Of a stretch of 64,000 nt of DNA, positions 34,682 through 44,418 are shown in pieces. The stretch is from contig NZ_PVZC01000002.1 in the NCBI RefSeq assembly GCF_003002095.1, forward strand, positions 655,051 to 719,050. Direction: 5' to 3'. This DNA is from Allonocardiopsis opalescens. GTDB taxonomy: Bacteria > Actinomycetota > Actinomycetes > Streptosporangiales > Streptosporangiaceae. Position numbers and translations under genes: made by a program. The notes below the pieces were generated by a model. That model saw only the letters and a program-made list of their open reading frames with translations. It was not told the DNA's origin and ran no database searches. Every line of letters starts with the position of its first letter. Position 1 is the stretch's first letter.

Positions 34682-36304
34682 TCATTCGCCGGTGGCGGCT
34701 CCGGCGGGTTCGTCGGCGGGGTCGGTGTTCTCGGTGTCGGCTTCGGCGGCGGCGCTGCCGCTGGGGCTGGGGCTGGGCTCGCTGGCGCTGGGACTCGGGC
34801 TCGGGCTGGGGGTGGGGACGGGTTCGGGGGTGATGGCGCGGTCGGGGTCGGTTTCGAGGTGGCGTTCGATCTGGGCGGAGTTGAGGCCGTAGCCGCCGAG
34901 GGTGATGTCGTCCCAGGCTTGGAGGCGGCGGGTCTCGGCGTCGAAGTAGAGGACGGACGCCTGGTAGGGGGTGGGGTCGCCGGTTTCGCTGTCGAGTCCG
35001 CGCAGGCCGGCGCCGCCGGTGGAGCCCTGGACGAAGAGGAAGGTGCCGGTGGGCAGCATCTCGGTCCAGCGGTTGTGGCCGTGTCCGGCCAGGACGAGGG
35101 GGACGTGGCCGCTGTAGCCGACGCCCTGGGCGGGGTCGTGGGCGATGGCGACGTCGACGGGCGGGTCGGCGGCGGCGATCCGGACGGCCTGCTGCCGGCC
35201 GAGGGCGAGGAGTTCGGCGTTGTCGGGGAGGCTGTTCCTGGTCTGCTGGTCGGGGGTGAAGCGGGGGTCGCCGGCGCCGTAGAAGGTGAGTCCGGCGACT
35301 TCGGCGGTGTCGTCGTCCAGGACGATGGCGTTGTCCTGCTCGGCGACGGCTTCCTGGGTGTTGGCGGAGTCGTGGTTGCCCCTGACCCAGATGTAGGGCA
35401 CGGGGATGTCGGAGATGCCGTCGGCGAACTGGTCCTCGGGCTCGCTGCCGTGGTCGGTGAGGTCGCCGCTGTCGACGACGACGTCGATCTGGAACTGCTC
35501 GACCAGGGAGGCGATCACGTCCCAGGCGGCGGGGTTGAGGTGGATGTCGGAGACGTGCAGGACCCGGATGGTGTCCTCTTCGGCCTGGTAGACGGGCAGG
35601 TCGGCGGCTACCTGGTAGAGCTGGGAGACGTTGCCGACCAGCCGGGCGAGCTGCTGGGAGTAGTGGTCGAAGCGGTCGACGATGTCCTCGGCGCTGCCGA
35701 TGAGGGACGGGGCGCCGGCGAGGAGCCCGCTGAACCGGGGTTCGGAGATCGAGGCGGGGTTGAAGGTGGCGGCGGCGAGGCCGCCGGTGGCGATGAGGGT
35801 GCCGAGCGCGGTTCCGGCGGCGATGCCGGCCCGCCGCCAGTCGCGGAAGACGATCAGTCCGGCGAGCCCGGCGCCGAGGGTGGCGACGGCGAAGCCGCGG
35901 GCGAGGAGCTGGACGATGCCGGCCACGGCGTCGTCGGCGATCCGGTCGGCGAGGGTGGTGAAGTAGCTGGGCTCGTTGAGCAGGCTCTGGGCCGCTTCGG
36001 GGTTGATCTCGTCGATGGTGACGTCGAGCGAGATCGGCCCGGTGTGGGTGTCGAGGCTGAGGGTGCCGAGCGGCGGCACGTGCAGGACGGTGTCGCCCTG
36101 GCCGTTGACGTTGAGGGAGAGGTTGACGTCGGCGGGCCCGATGGGGGTCGTGGTGGTGGAGCCGAGGAGGAGTCCGAGCCAGCCGCCGACCAGGCCGACC
36201 AGCACGATGGTGAGGATCTTCGCTCCGACGCGGGCCCTCACCCACCAGCGGCGCGGCACCCTGTCCCTGGCGCCGCGAATGATCTCGATCACTCGCTTGA
36301 CCAC
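34682..36304 (-). CDS. Membrane-anchored calcineurin-like metallophosphoesterase
   Basis: 540 residues. Basic N-terminus, one membrane helix (about 28-49), an extracytoplasmic-looking segment, a second hydrophobic region (about 128-180), then a metallophosphoesterase domain with the full metal-ligand set: VSDIHLNP, DSGDLTDHG, VRGNHDSAN, IAHDP and GHGHN. The last 50 residues are a Pro/Ser- and Glu-rich disordered tail (PTPSPSPSPS). It probably acts on a phosphoester or phospholipid head group at the membrane; substrate unknown. Divergent from the zinc-peptidase gene, whose start lies only about 40 bp away. Confidence 0.9.
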   Translation of the reverse strand: MVKRVIEIIRGARDRVPRRWWVRARVGAKILTIVLVGLVGGWLGLLLGSTTTTPIGPADVNLSLNVNGQGDTVLHVPPLGTLSLDTHTGPISLDVTIDEINPEAAQSLLNEPSYFTTLADRIADDAVAGIVQLLARGFAVATLGAGLAGLIVFRDWRRAGIAAGTALGTLIATGGLAAATFNPASISEPRFSGLLAGAPSLIGSAEDIVDRFDHYSQQLARLVGNVSQLYQVAADLPVYQAEEDTIRVLHVSDIHLNPAAWDVIASLVEQFQIDVVVDSGDLTDHGSEPEDQFADGISDIPVPYIWVRGNHDSANTQEAVAEQDNAIVLDDDTAEVAGLTFYGAGDPRFTPDQQTRNSLPDNAELLALGRQQAVRIAAADPPVDVAIAHDPAQGVGYSGHVPLVLAGHGHNRWTEMLPTGTFLFVQGSTGGAGLRGLDSETGDPTPYQASVLYFDAETRRLQAWDDITLGGYGLNSAQIERHLETDPDRAITPEPVPTPSPSPSPSASEPSPSPSGSAAAEADTENTDPADEPAGAATGE

Positions 36305-36343
36305 CCCTCCATCATGCTCGCTCCCGGGAGCTTGAAGCAGAAT

Positions 36344-36694
36344 GTGCTTGTGTTCGAGGTCTCACGCACTGAATTCGAGGAACTCGTGGCCGACGCGCTG
36401 GACGAGATTCCGGTCGAACTCATGCGCTTTCTGGACAATGTCGTCGTCCTGGTCTCGGACGATCCCCCTGAGCCGGGGCTGCTCGGGCTGTACACGGGGG
36501 TGCCGCTGACCGAGCGGGGGGAGCACTACTCGGGCATGCTGCCCGATCAGATCGAGATCTACTGGCGCGAGATCCTGGCGATCTGCGAGACGCGGGACGA
36601 TGTGGTCGAAGAGGTCATGGTCACGGTCGTGCACGAAATCGCTCACCATTTCGGCATCGCCGACGAACGTCTGCACGAACTGGGCTGGGCCTAG
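36344..36694 (+). CDS. Minimal zinc metallopeptidase (metallopeptidase family, HExxHxxGxxD)
   Basis: A small protein of about 116 residues. The active-site motif is HEIAHHFGIAD, with the third ligand in HExxHxxGxxD spacing. Earlier blocks FEELVADALDEIP and LYTGVPLTER are typical of the short actinobacterial zincin family. Start choice is uncertain: GTG 36344 is given; ATG 36314 and GTG 36350 are alternatives. No signal peptide, so cytosolic. Confidence 0.85.
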   Translation: MLVFEVSRTEFEELVADALDEIPVELMRFLDNVVVLVSDDPPEPGLLGLYTGVPLTERGEHYSGMLPDQIEIYWREILAICETRDDVVEEVMVTVVHEIAHHFGIADERLHELGWA

Positions 36695-36936
36695 CGGCGA
36701 ACATCACGCGCCGTGCCCGTAGCGGTGCGCGGCGGGCCCGTCACAGCGGGCTAACCAGGGGGTCAGAGCTTGCGGCAAGGGGTTGCGATCGCCCGCCATC
36801 TCAGGCACGTTAGGTTACAGGTTCACCACTCAGTGTGAATATGCTGCGAGGCATCACTCCGCGCGCCCTGGAAGTCCGGCCGCGGAGCGTACCGCTGCGG
36901 GTACCGGCAGCGCTCACCGTCGTGGGAGGCAGGGAG

Positions 36937-38256
36937 ATGACCATGGCCGCCGAACCGGAGGTCCCGGGGACGGCGGACGGAGATCCGGCGGCGGAGAGCG
37001 CTCCCAGATCAGCGAGATCAGTGCCGGAGCGGCAGGCCACCTTCCGCGACGCGATCGCCGTCCGCGAGTTCCGCGGCCTCTGGGCCGCCCAGGCTTTCGC
37101 GCTGGTCGGCGACCAGTTGGCCGGGCTGGCCATCGCCGCGCTCGTCTACCAGCGCACCGAGTCCGCGCTGCTGACGGCGTTCACCTACGCGCTCACCCTG
37201 CTGCCGCCGCTGATCGGCGGGCCGCTGCTGTCGGTGCTGAGCGACCTGTTCCCGCGCCGCCGGGTGATGATCTGCTGCGACCTCGCCCGCGCCTGCCTGG
37301 TCGCGCTGATGGCGGTGCCGCACATGCCGCTGCCGGTGCTGTGCGCGCTGCTGTTCGCCAACATGCTGCTCGGCATCCCCTACGCCTCCTCGCGCGCGGC
37401 GACCCTCTCCATCGTGCTGCGCGGCGACACCTACGTGGCGGGCAACGCGCTGATCGGCATCACCAACCAGGCGGGCTCGGTGGCGGGGCTGGTGGTCGGC
37501 GGCACGGTGCTGGGGCTGATCGGCACCCAGGTGGCGCTCGCGGTGAACAGCGTCACCTTCCTGGGCTCCGCGCTGGTGATCCTGACGCTGCTGCGGCCGC
37601 GTCCGGCCGCCCGCACCGGGGGCGGGCGCGGCCCGGCCTTCTGGCTGGTGCTGCGCGACGGCGCCCGGCTGGTCTTCGGCGACCGCAGGCTGCGGCTGCT
37701 GATGCTCTACGGCTGGCTGTGCGGCTTCTACGTGATCCCGGAGGGCATCGCGCTGCCGTACGCGGCCGCGCTGGGCGGCGGCGCGGCGACGGCCGGGCTG
37801 CTGATGGCGTCGATGCCGCTGGGCGCGGTGGTGGGAGCGGTGCTCATCACCCGGCTGGTCCGCCCGGCCGACCGGCTGCGGCTGATGCCGGCGATGGCGG
37901 TGCTGGCCTGCCTGCCGCTGGTGCTGTCGTACTTCCACCCGCCGCTGTGGCTGACCTTCACCCTGTGGGCGGTCTCGGGCCTGGGCAGCTCCTACCAGAT
38001 CGCGGCCAATGCCGCCTTCGTGATGAGCGTGCCCGACGCCGGCCGCGGGCTGGCCTTCGGGCTGGCCGTGTCGGGCCTGCACGTGGTGCAGGGGGTGGGC
38101 ATCATCGGCGCCGGGGCGCTCGCCCAGGTGCTCGGGGCCGAGCCGGTGGTGGCGCTCGGCGGGCTGGGCGGCCTGATCGCCGCGGGGTTGCTGGCGTCCG
38201 GCTGGCGCCGGGTGCGCGAGCGCCCGGACCTGGAGTCCGGAACGCTGCCGCCCTAG
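36937..38256 (+). CDS. MFS transporter (MFS_3/DHA3-like)
   Basis: 439 residues from ATG 36937, directly after GGAGGCAGGGAG. A hydrophilic 50-residue N-terminus precedes 12 helices. Signature parts are FRGLWAAQAFALVGDQLAGLAIAALVYQRT and the loop SDLFPRRRVMICCDLARA, as in MFS_3/enterobactin-exporter-like and macrolide-efflux-like permeases. The likely role is efflux of an unknown small molecule. It lies next to a PspC gene and 2 kb from the SARP gene, so it could serve that locus, but the link is loose. Confidence 0.85.
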   Translation: MTMAAEPEVPGTADGDPAAESAPRSARSVPERQATFRDAIAVREFRGLWAAQAFALVGDQLAGLAIAALVYQRTESALLTAFTYALTLLPPLIGGPLLSVLSDLFPRRRVMICCDLARACLVALMAVPHMPLPVLCALLFANMLLGIPYASSRAATLSIVLRGDTYVAGNALIGITNQAGSVAGLVVGGTVLGLIGTQVALAVNSVTFLGSALVILTLLRPRPAARTGGGRGPAFWLVLRDGARLVFGDRRLRLLMLYGWLCGFYVIPEGIALPYAAALGGGAATAGLLMASMPLGAVVGAVLITRLVRPADRLRLMPAMAVLACLPLVLSYFHPPLWLTFTLWAVSGLGSSYQIAANAAFVMSVPDAGRGLAFGLAVSGLHVVQGVGIIGAGALAQVLGAEPVVALGGLGGLIAAGLLASGWRRVRERPDLESGTLPP

Positions 38257-38307
38257 CGGCCCGGCCGGTACGCGGTACGGGCCGGCGCGGGTGCGCCGGC
38301 CGGTGCG

Positions 38308-38547
38308 TCACTTGTTCTGGACGTTGCTGATCAGCGACTGCAGCACGGAGACGTCGGTGCGCTCGGACGGGATGACCAGCCAGGCGACGGCGTAGATCAG
38401 TACGCCGGAGAAGCCGACGACGGTCAGGACGGCCAGGATGACGCGGATCAGGTTGGCGTCGACGCCGGTGTACTCGCCCAGGCCGCCGCACACGCCCGCG
38501 ATGACCCGCTGGCGTTCGCTCCGGCGCAGACTCCGATTGCCGTTCAT
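38308..38547 (-). CDS. PspC-domain membrane protein
   Basis: A 79-residue protein. LRRSERQRVIAGVCGGLGEYTGVDANLIRV is the PspC-domain signature, followed by one hydrophobic helix (LAVLTVVGFSGVLIYAVAWLVIP). PspC proteins sense or respond to membrane stress. Stand-alone small PspC genes are frequent in actinobacteria. It converges with the MFS gene. Confidence 0.9.
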   Translation of the reverse strand: MNGNRSLRRSERQRVIAGVCGGLGEYTGVDANLIRVILAVLTVVGFSGVLIYAVAWLVIPSERTDVSVLQSLISNVQNK

Positions 38548-38965
38548 GGTCCTGTGCTCCCCTCAGGATCGGTTCTGATCCCATGCTGCCCGTTCAGCGG
38601 CCGGAAACCCATTGGGGATGGCCCTGGTCGGCCCCTGATCCCGACCCTGACCGGTGCGGCGGCGCCGGGCGCGGACGCGAACCGGCCCCGTGCGTCCCCC
38701 TCCGGGGCGCACGGGGCCGGTTGTCCGGGACCGCGTGCCGGGTCAGTGGGCGGCGGTCCCGAGGGGATGCGGTCTGCGCCCCCGTGGCCAGGCCGCGCGA
38801 ACCATGCTCGCGCGGGAAGCTTTCACCGTACTTGCGGACCGGCTGCGGTCCTAGACCGCCGGGCGGCCGGAAACGGACGCGCGCCGCACGCCGGTGCCGC
38901 GTGGCGAGCCACGGCGCCGGCGGGGGCGCGGCCGGGCGGGGATCAGGCGAGCCGGGCGCGGGCGC
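38548..38965. other. 418-bp intergenic region with a strong hairpin
   Basis: Besides the hairpin at 38680-38722 nothing is recognised. The region holds the promoter of the PspC gene and the 3' flank of the SARP gene. Confidence 0.5.
38680..38722 (-). terminator. 15-bp hairpin, probable terminator of the SARP gene
   Basis: AACCGGCCCCGTGCG (38680-38694) pairs perfectly with 38708-38722; the 13-nt loop can form an inner CCCC/GGGG stem. It lies about 240 bases downstream of the SARP stop on the minus strand. There is no T run, as is common in high-GC terminators. Confidence 0.55.
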
Positions 38966-39742
38966 TCACCTGGACAGGCTTCGGGCGTCGTGGCCCTCGC
39001 GCAGCTCGTGGTAGAGCCGCTGGATCTCCGGAGTGGGGGTCACCCCCAACTCCCTGGCCAGCACCGACCGCAGGTGCTGGTACGCCTGGAGCGCTTCGGC
39101 CCGGCGGCCGGAGCGGTGCAGGGCGTCGATCAGCTGGGCGTGGAAGGACTCGTTCAGCGGGTGGGCGAGCACCAGCGAACGCAGTTCCGGGATCAGCTCC
39201 CTGGAGCGGCCCAGCGAGCGCTCGGCCTCCAGGCGGAGGTGGATCGCCCTGATCCGCAGCTCCTCCAGGTGGGTGGCGTGCGCGTGCAGCAGGCTGCCGA
39301 CCTCGATGTGGGCGAACGCGGGTCCGCGCCACAGCGACAGCGCCTCGCGCAGCCGCGCGGCCGCCAGTTCGGGCCGGCCCTGGTCCAGCCGGGTGCGGCC
39401 CTCGTTGATGAGGTTCTCGAAGACGGTGGCGTCGACCTGCTCGTCGGTGGTCTGGATCAGGTAGCCCGGCGGCTGGGTGAGCAGCAGTTCGCGGGCGCTG
39501 GACGCCACGGACGCCCGGATGAAGATGCGGCGGGCGTGGTAGATGTACGTGCGCAGGGTGGTGAGTGCACTTCGCGGCGGACGCTGCCCCCACAGCTCCT
39601 CGATGAGCATGTCGACGCTGACGACCTCATTGCGCCGCATGAGCAGCAGTGCCAGGACCTGACCGGTCTTGGAGGCGTTCACCAGTACGGATCTGTTGTC
39701 GTCGGTGATGATTTCCAGTGATCCAAGGACATTGAATCTCAT
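38966..39742 (-). CDS. SARP-family transcriptional activator
   Basis: 258 residues from ATG 39742 (AGGAAA upstream). An OmpR-type winged helix-turn-helix (MRFNVLGSLEI; SVDMLIEELWGQRPPRSALTTLRTYIYHARR) covers about 1-95, and a bacterial transcriptional activation domain (BTAD, VDATVFENLINEGR... ELGVTPTPEIQRLYHEL) about 100-245. This is the short DnrI/RedD-type SARP architecture; such proteins activate antibiotic clusters by binding direct repeats near -35. It is the first gene of the presumed biosynthetic locus and sits behind an AT-rich upstream region. Confidence 0.93.
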   Translation of the reverse strand: MRFNVLGSLEIITDDNRSVLVNASKTGQVLALLLMRRNEVVSVDMLIEELWGQRPPRSALTTLRTYIYHARRIFIRASVASSARELLLTQPPGYLIQTTDEQVDATVFENLINEGRTRLDQGRPELAAARLREALSLWRGPAFAHIEVGSLLHAHATHLEELRIRAIHLRLEAERSLGRSRELIPELRSLVLAHPLNESFHAQLIDALHRSGRRAEALQAYQHLRSVLARELGVTPTPEIQRLYHELREGHDARSLSR

Positions 39743-40476
39743 GGCGGGTTTCCTAACCTGCGCTTCTTCGCCGTCCTCCCCCATCAGCGAACCTGGTCCA
39801 CCGGTCGGCCGATAACGGATTCCCCTGTCTCCGAAGACGACCGCCGACCTCACGTTCTTTTCCGATCCACTTTTGCGATTCCCCCGTGCTTTTCCGATAT
39901 CGGACAGTGTTCCACCAGCGGCATTCCCGATTGGCCGTCGGGCGGACACTTCCCCACCTCCTACCTGTCACCGGCGTCGAACAACGGGCTGCACGCCCGC
40001 TCAGGGGAACGATAGTTCGCACTTGCTAACTAATTGCGACTATACGTGCCCCGCCCGTCCAGCACAACATGGGCCAGTGCGGCACAAGATGAGTCCTGAA
40101 TTGTTCATGGCTACTCGAACGACTTTGGCAATCAACTGGACGGACATTTGTTTAATTTACGACTTTTGAAATTAACGCGACCGTAACGCCAGGTCGACCG
40201 CCCCGTACCGACGAACGCGAGAATTTCCGAGCTTATCCTATACGTGTATACCCTGAACGCAATCCTGAGCGGAGGACCCGGCAAAGCTTTGCACTTGTTT
40301 AACGTTGATAACGATCATCGGCATACAAAGCGATTACGTAGGCCGTATCACGCGTCACCCTCTGTATTCTTGAAATCGATTCATGTAGCTGCATTCATTC
40401 CAGAATGTAACCTGCCGATTACAAGGACGTTCCGCCGGGTCGGGTGCAGCGGCGGCGGCAGGTTCCGGACATGCCG
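39743..40476. promoter_or_regulatory. AT-rich 730-bp upstream region of the SARP gene
   Basis: Composition changes abruptly: 40000-40440 is close to half A+T in an otherwise very GC-rich window, with TTTGTTTAATTTACGACTTT and CTTATCCTATACGTGTATAC as examples. Two short open frames cross it but show no coding bias. It lies upstream of the SARP gene and downstream of the acc operon. A long control region, possibly silenced by a nucleoid protein such as Lsr2 (which favours AT-rich DNA), is the most likely role; a piece of foreign DNA is the alternative. Confidence 0.55.
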
Positions 40477-40480
40477 AAAC

Positions 40481-40504
40481 GGCCCCTTCCGTAGGGAAGG
40501 GGCC
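40481..40504 (-). terminator. Terminator of the acc operon
   Basis: GGCCCCTTCC (40481-40490) pairs with GGAAGGGGCC (40495-40504) with a 4-nt loop. On the minus strand the stem is followed by GTTTCGG. It is about 60 bases beyond the accB stop. Confidence 0.7.
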
Positions 40505-40563
40505 TTGATTCGGCCCGGATCCGCCCGCACCGGCCGCGAGCTGCGCGCCGGCGGCCGGCCCGG

Positions 40564-41145
40564 CTACAGGGTGTTCAGCGCGAACAGCGGCTCGTCGTAC
40601 TCCACCGGGTCGCCGTTCTCCTTGAGCACCTCGGCGATCGTGCCGTCGGCATCCGCCGTCACCGGGATCATCAGCTTCATGACTTCGATGATGGCGACCT
40701 GCTGACCGGCGACGACGCTGTCGCCGACCTCCACGAAGGGCTTGGCGCCGGGCTCGGGCGCCCGGAAGAAGACCCCTACGGCCGGGGCCCGCAGCCGCCT
40801 GCGGCCGTCTTCGGCCGGCGCGGGCGCGGCCGCGGCCGGCGCGGGGGCCGCCGCCGCGACCGGCGCCGCCGCGAGGGCGGACACGGCGGCGGGTGCGGCG
40901 GCCGCCACCGGAGGCGCCGCGGGGGCCTGCGGCGCCGCGGTCTGCCAGTCGACCTCGACCGTCACCCCGCCCGCGCTGATCCGCAGCGCGGTCGGCGGCT
41001 GCGGGAATCCGGCGAGCAGCCGCAGCGCGCTCTCCCGGACCGCGTCGAGCGCCGAGTTCACGTCGTCCCGTGGAGCCTCGGCCCGGTCCGCGGCGGCCGC
41101 GCCGTCGGAGTCTCCGGAGCGGGAGGCGCTTGTTTCACCGTTCAT
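40564..41145 (-). CDS. accB: Biotin carboxyl carrier protein of acetyl-CoA carboxylase
   Basis: 193 residues. A conserved N-terminal helix-strand region (LRLLAGFPQPPTALRISAGGVTVEVDW), a 40-residue Ala/Pro swivel linker (about 70-112), and a C-terminal biotinyl domain with the biotinylation motif EVMKLM (Lys157) and FVEVGDSVVAGQ. ATG 41145 follows AGGGAA. It is last in the order accDA-accC-accB on the minus strand, 14 bases after accC, so one operon. Confidence 0.93.
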   Translation of the reverse strand: MNGETSASRSGDSDGAAAADRAEAPRDDVNSALDAVRESALRLLAGFPQPPTALRISAGGVTVEVDWQTAAPQAPAAPPVAAAAPAAVSALAAAPVAAAAPAPAAAAPAPAEDGRRRLRAPAVGVFFRAPEPGAKPFVEVGDSVVAGQQVAIIEVMKLMIPVTADADGTIAEVLKENGDPVEYDEPLFALNTL

Positions 41146-41159
41146 CAGCAGAAATTCCC

Positions 41160-42566
41160 TTAACCGGTCCTGGACTGGAGGATCTCGTCGATCAGCGAGG
41201 TGGTGTGGTGGGCGGTCTGGAAGGCGGAATGGGACAGCACTCCGTCGAGGAATCGCGCGGTGGTGTGGATGCCGCGCCCTTCGACGCGCAGTTCGCCCAG
41301 CGCCCGCCGCATCCGCGCGATCGCCTGGTCGCGGTCGGGCGCCCACACGATGAGCTTGGCCAGCAGCGAGTCGTAGTTGGGCGGCACCGTGTACCCGGCG
41401 TAGACGTGGGTGTCGATGCGGGTGAAGGGGCCGCCGGGCGCCTCGAAGGTGCTGATGGTGCCGGGTGCGGGTGCGAAGGCCCGGTCGGGGTCCTCGGCGT
41501 TGATGCGGCACTCGATCGCGGCGCCGCGCAGCCGCACGTCGGCCTGGCCGATCCGCAGCGGCTGCCCGGCGGCGATGCGGATCTGCTCCTGGACCAGGTC
41601 GATGCCGGTGACCATCTCGGTGACGGGGTGCTCGACCTGGATCCGGCAGTTGACCTCCATGAAGTAGTAGCCGCCGGCCGGGTCGACCAGGAACTCGAAG
41701 GTGCCCGCGCCGGTGTAGCCGGCGGCGAGCGCGCCGGCCACCGCCGTGCGGCCCATCTCCTCGGCCATCCCGTCGGGGAGTTTCGGCGCGGGGCTCTCCT
41801 CGATGAGCTTCTGGTGCCGGCGCTGCACGGTGCAGTCGCGCTCGCCCAGGTGCACCGCGTTGCCGTGCCCGTCGCACAGCACCTGGATCTCCACGTGGCG
41901 GGCCTTGTCCAGGTACTTCTCCACGTAGACGCGGCCGTCGCCGAAGAGCATCTGGGCGGTCGCCTGGGTGCGCCGGAACTCGTCGGTGAAGCGGTCGGGA
42001 TCGTGCACGACCGTCATACCGCGGCCGCCGCCGCCGGCGACCGCCTTCACGATCACCGGGAAGCCGATCTCCTCGGCCAGCCGCCTGGCCTGCTCGGTGT
42101 CGAGCGGGTCGAGGCTGCCGGGCAGCAGCGGCAGGCCGGCTCCGGCCATCAGCGAGCGCGCGGCCGCCTTGTCGCCGAGGGTGGCCATCACCTCGGGCCG
42201 GGGCCCGATCAGGGTGATGCCCGCCTCGCGGCAGGCGTCGGCGAAGTCGGGGTCCTCGGACAGGAAGCCGTAGCCGGGGTGGACGGCGTCCGCGCCGGTC
42301 TGGTCGGCGGCCTGGAGCACCGCCGAGGCGTCCAGGTAGCTGCGCGAGGGCTGGGCCGGACCGATCTGGACGGATTCGTCGGCGAAGCGGACCACCGCGG
42401 AGTCGCGGTCGGCCACCGAGTGCACCGCCACGGACGGGATGCCCAGTTCGCGGCAGGCGCGGGCGACCCGGAGCGCGATCTCGCCCCGGTTGGCGATCAA
42501 CACTTTGCGGAACAACGGGGTGTCCGCCCTTCCTGGTGGTAACGGCGCGGGCGCGGCGGTGCTCAC
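41160..42566 (-). CDS. accC: Biotin carboxylase subunit of acetyl-CoA carboxylase
   Basis: 468 residues. Starts [26 protein letters not shown]. The ATP-grasp has [48 protein letters not shown], and active-site [22 protein letters not shown], all standard. Carboxylates biotin using bicarbonate and ATP. The GTG start overlaps the stop of accDA by four bases (GTGA), indicating translational coupling. Confidence 0.96.
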   Translation of the reverse strand: MSTAAPAPLPPGRADTPLFRKVLIANRGEIALRVARACRELGIPSVAVHSVADRDSAVVRFADESVQIGPAQPSRSYLDASAVLQAADQTGADAVHPGYGFLSEDPDFADACREAGITLIGPRPEVMATLGDKAAARSLMAGAGLPLLPGSLDPLDTEQARRLAEEIGFPVIVKAVAGGGGRGMTVVHDPDRFTDEFRRTQATAQMLFGDGRVYVEKYLDKARHVEIQVLCDGHGNAVHLGERDCTVQRRHQKLIEESPAPKLPDGMAEEMGRTAVAGALAAGYTGAGTFEFLVDPAGGYYFMEVNCRIQVEHPVTEMVTGIDLVQEQIRIAAGQPLRIGQADVRLRGAAIECRINAEDPDRAFAPAPGTISTFEAPGGPFTRIDTHVYAGYTVPPNYDSLLAKLIVWAPDRDQAIARMRRALGELRVEGRGIHTTARFLDGVLSHSAFQTAHHTTSLIDEILQSRTG

Positions 42567-44287
42567 GCGTGCCGGCTGATGGTGCGGAGTTCGGCTTCGA
42601 CGGTGACCGAGGAGCCGAACTGGCGGAAGCGGGCGCGTCGGTCGGCCGCCAGCTGGGGACCGGACAGCCGGCCGAGTTCGGCCAGTGACGAGTTCAGGGC
42701 GGCGCGCAGCCGGTCGGCGGCGGCCAGCGGGTCGGCGCCGGTGCCGCCGTCGGGTTCGGGGATGACGCCGTCGACCACGCCGAGGCGCAGCAGGCTCTGG
42801 GAGTCCAGGCCAAGGGCGCGGGCGGCGGTGGGCGCGGCGGCGGGGTCCTTCCAGATGATCGCGGCGCAGCCCTCGGGGCTGATGACGGAGTACACGGCGT
42901 GGGAGAACATCAGCACCCGGTTGGCCACCGCGATCCCCAGCGCACCGCCGCTGCCGCCCTCGCCGATGACGACGGAGACGACGGGCACGCGCAGCCCGGC
43001 CATCAGCCGCAGGTTCTCGGCGATCGCCACCGCCTGCCCCTGCTCCTCGGCGTCCGCGCCCGGGTAGGCGCCCGGGGTGTCCACCAGCGTGATGACCGGC
43101 AGGCCCAGCTTGTCGGCCAGCCGCATCAGGCGCGCCGCCTTGCGGTACCCGGCCGGGGTCGCCATCCCGTAGTTGCGGCCCATCAGCTCGCCGGGGCTGT
43201 GGCCCTTCTGCTGGCCGATCACCACGACGGGGCGGTCCGCCAGCATCGCGGTGCCGCCCACGATCGCCGCGCAGTCGGCCCCCATCCGGTCGCCGTGCAG
43301 CTCCTGGAAGTCGGTGAAGGCCATGCTCAGGTAGTCCAGCACCGTCGGACGGGAGATGTCGCGTGCGGTGCGCACCTGCTCCCAGGGGTCGGCCTCGCCC
43401 AGCGCCGCGGCGTCGCGCACCAGGGAGGCGGTGTCGGCCGCGGCCGGCTCGGCGCCGCCCGCCGTCCCGGAGCGCCGCCCGCCGTGGCCCACGCGCAGCA
43501 GCCTGCCGAGTTCGGCGCGCAGCCGGGCGCGGGGCACGATCATGTCCACGATCCCGCGCTCCAGCAGGAACTCCGCGGTCTGGAACTCGTCGGGCAGCAC
43601 CTGGCGGATCGTCTGCTCGATCACCCGCCGCCCGGCGAAGCCGAGGCGGGCGCCGGGCTCGGCGACGATCACGTCGCCGAGGGTGGCGAAGGAGGCGGCC
43701 ACACCGCCGAAGGTGGGGTCGGTGATCAGCGAGATGGTCATGATCCCGGCCTCGTCCAGCTGGCCCAGGGCGGCGCTGGTCTTGGCCATCTGCATCAGCG
43801 AGAGCGCGCCCTCCTGCATCCGGGCGCCGCCCGAGGCGGTCACCATCAGCAGCGGCGTGCTCTCCTCAAGGGCGGTCTCCATGGCGAGGGTCAGCAGTTC
43901 GCCGACCGCGCTGCCGAGGCTGCCGCCCAGGAAGCGGAAGTCCATCACCGCCGCGATCACCGGGGCCCCGTCGACGGTTATCCGCGCGCAGACGACCGCC
44001 TCGTCCAGCTCCGTGCTCCGCCGTGCCTTGGCCAGGCGGGCCGGATAGGGCACCGAATCCACGAAGCCCAGCGGATCGGGGCTGTTCACCGCCAGCTGCA
44101 GCGGCTCGTACCGCCCGCCGTCGGCCAGCAGCTCCAGCCGCTGCTCGGCGGTCAGGCGCTGGTGCCAGCCGCACTCGGCGCACACCCGCAGGTCCCGGGC
44201 GAAGCGTTTCCCGTAGACGACCCGGCCGCAGCCCTCACAGCGCACCCATCCCTGGACGGTGCGCCTCTCTTCGACGGTCTGCGTCAT
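42563..44287 (-). CDS. Fused carboxyltransferase AccD-AccA of acetyl-CoA carboxylase
   Basis: 574 residues. The N-terminal AccD half has a four-Cys zinc finger (C17, C20, C36, C39) and the oxyanion part [18 protein letters not shown]. After a Gly/Ala-rich linker (about 280-300) comes an AccA half with [29 protein letters not shown] and [12 protein letters not shown]. Together with accC and accB it forms a complete multisubunit acetyl-CoA carboxylase making malonyl-CoA. Most actinobacteria use AccA3/AccD-type acyl-CoA carboxylases, so this dedicated set probably feeds the local biosynthetic locus. ATG 44287 follows AAGGAG. Confidence 0.94.
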   Translation of the reverse strand: MTQTVEERRTVQGWVRCEGCGRVVYGKRFARDLRVCAECGWHQRLTAEQRLELLADGGRYEPLQLAVNSPDPLGFVDSVPYPARLAKARRSTELDEAVVCARITVDGAPVIAAVMDFRFLGGSLGSAVGELLTLAMETALEESTPLLMVTASGGARMQEGALSLMQMAKTSAALGQLDEAGIMTISLITDPTFGGVAASFATLGDVIVAEPGARLGFAGRRVIEQTIRQVLPDEFQTAEFLLERGIVDMIVPRARLRAELGRLLRVGHGGRRSGTAGGAEPAAADTASLVRDAAALGEADPWEQVRTARDISRPTVLDYLSMAFTDFQELHGDRMGADCAAIVGGTAMLADRPVVVIGQQKGHSPGELMGRNYGMATPAGYRKAARLMRLADKLGLPVITLVDTPGAYPGADAEEQGQAVAIAENLRLMAGLRVPVVSVVIGEGGSGGALGIAVANRVLMFSHAVYSVISPEGCAAIIWKDPAAAPTAARALGLDSQSLLRLGVVDGVIPEPDGGTGADPLAAADRLRAALNSSLAELGRLSGPQLAADRRARFRQFGSSVTVEAELRTISRHA

Positions 44288-44418
44288 GTGCACTCTCCTT
44301 AACGAAGATCCGGGGAACCGGGGGCCCAGGGCGGGGGACGGCGGCCCGCCGTGCGGCGCCCGCTGGGACGGGCGCCGCACGGCCTGGGTGGGCCGCCTGC
44401 TCTGGAGGACGGGAGGCG

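Noticed and set aside
40244..40705. Possible small genes in the AT-rich region (also 39873-40169)
   Set aside because: No ribosome binding site, no codon bias, and the first frame runs into the acc terminator and antisense accB.
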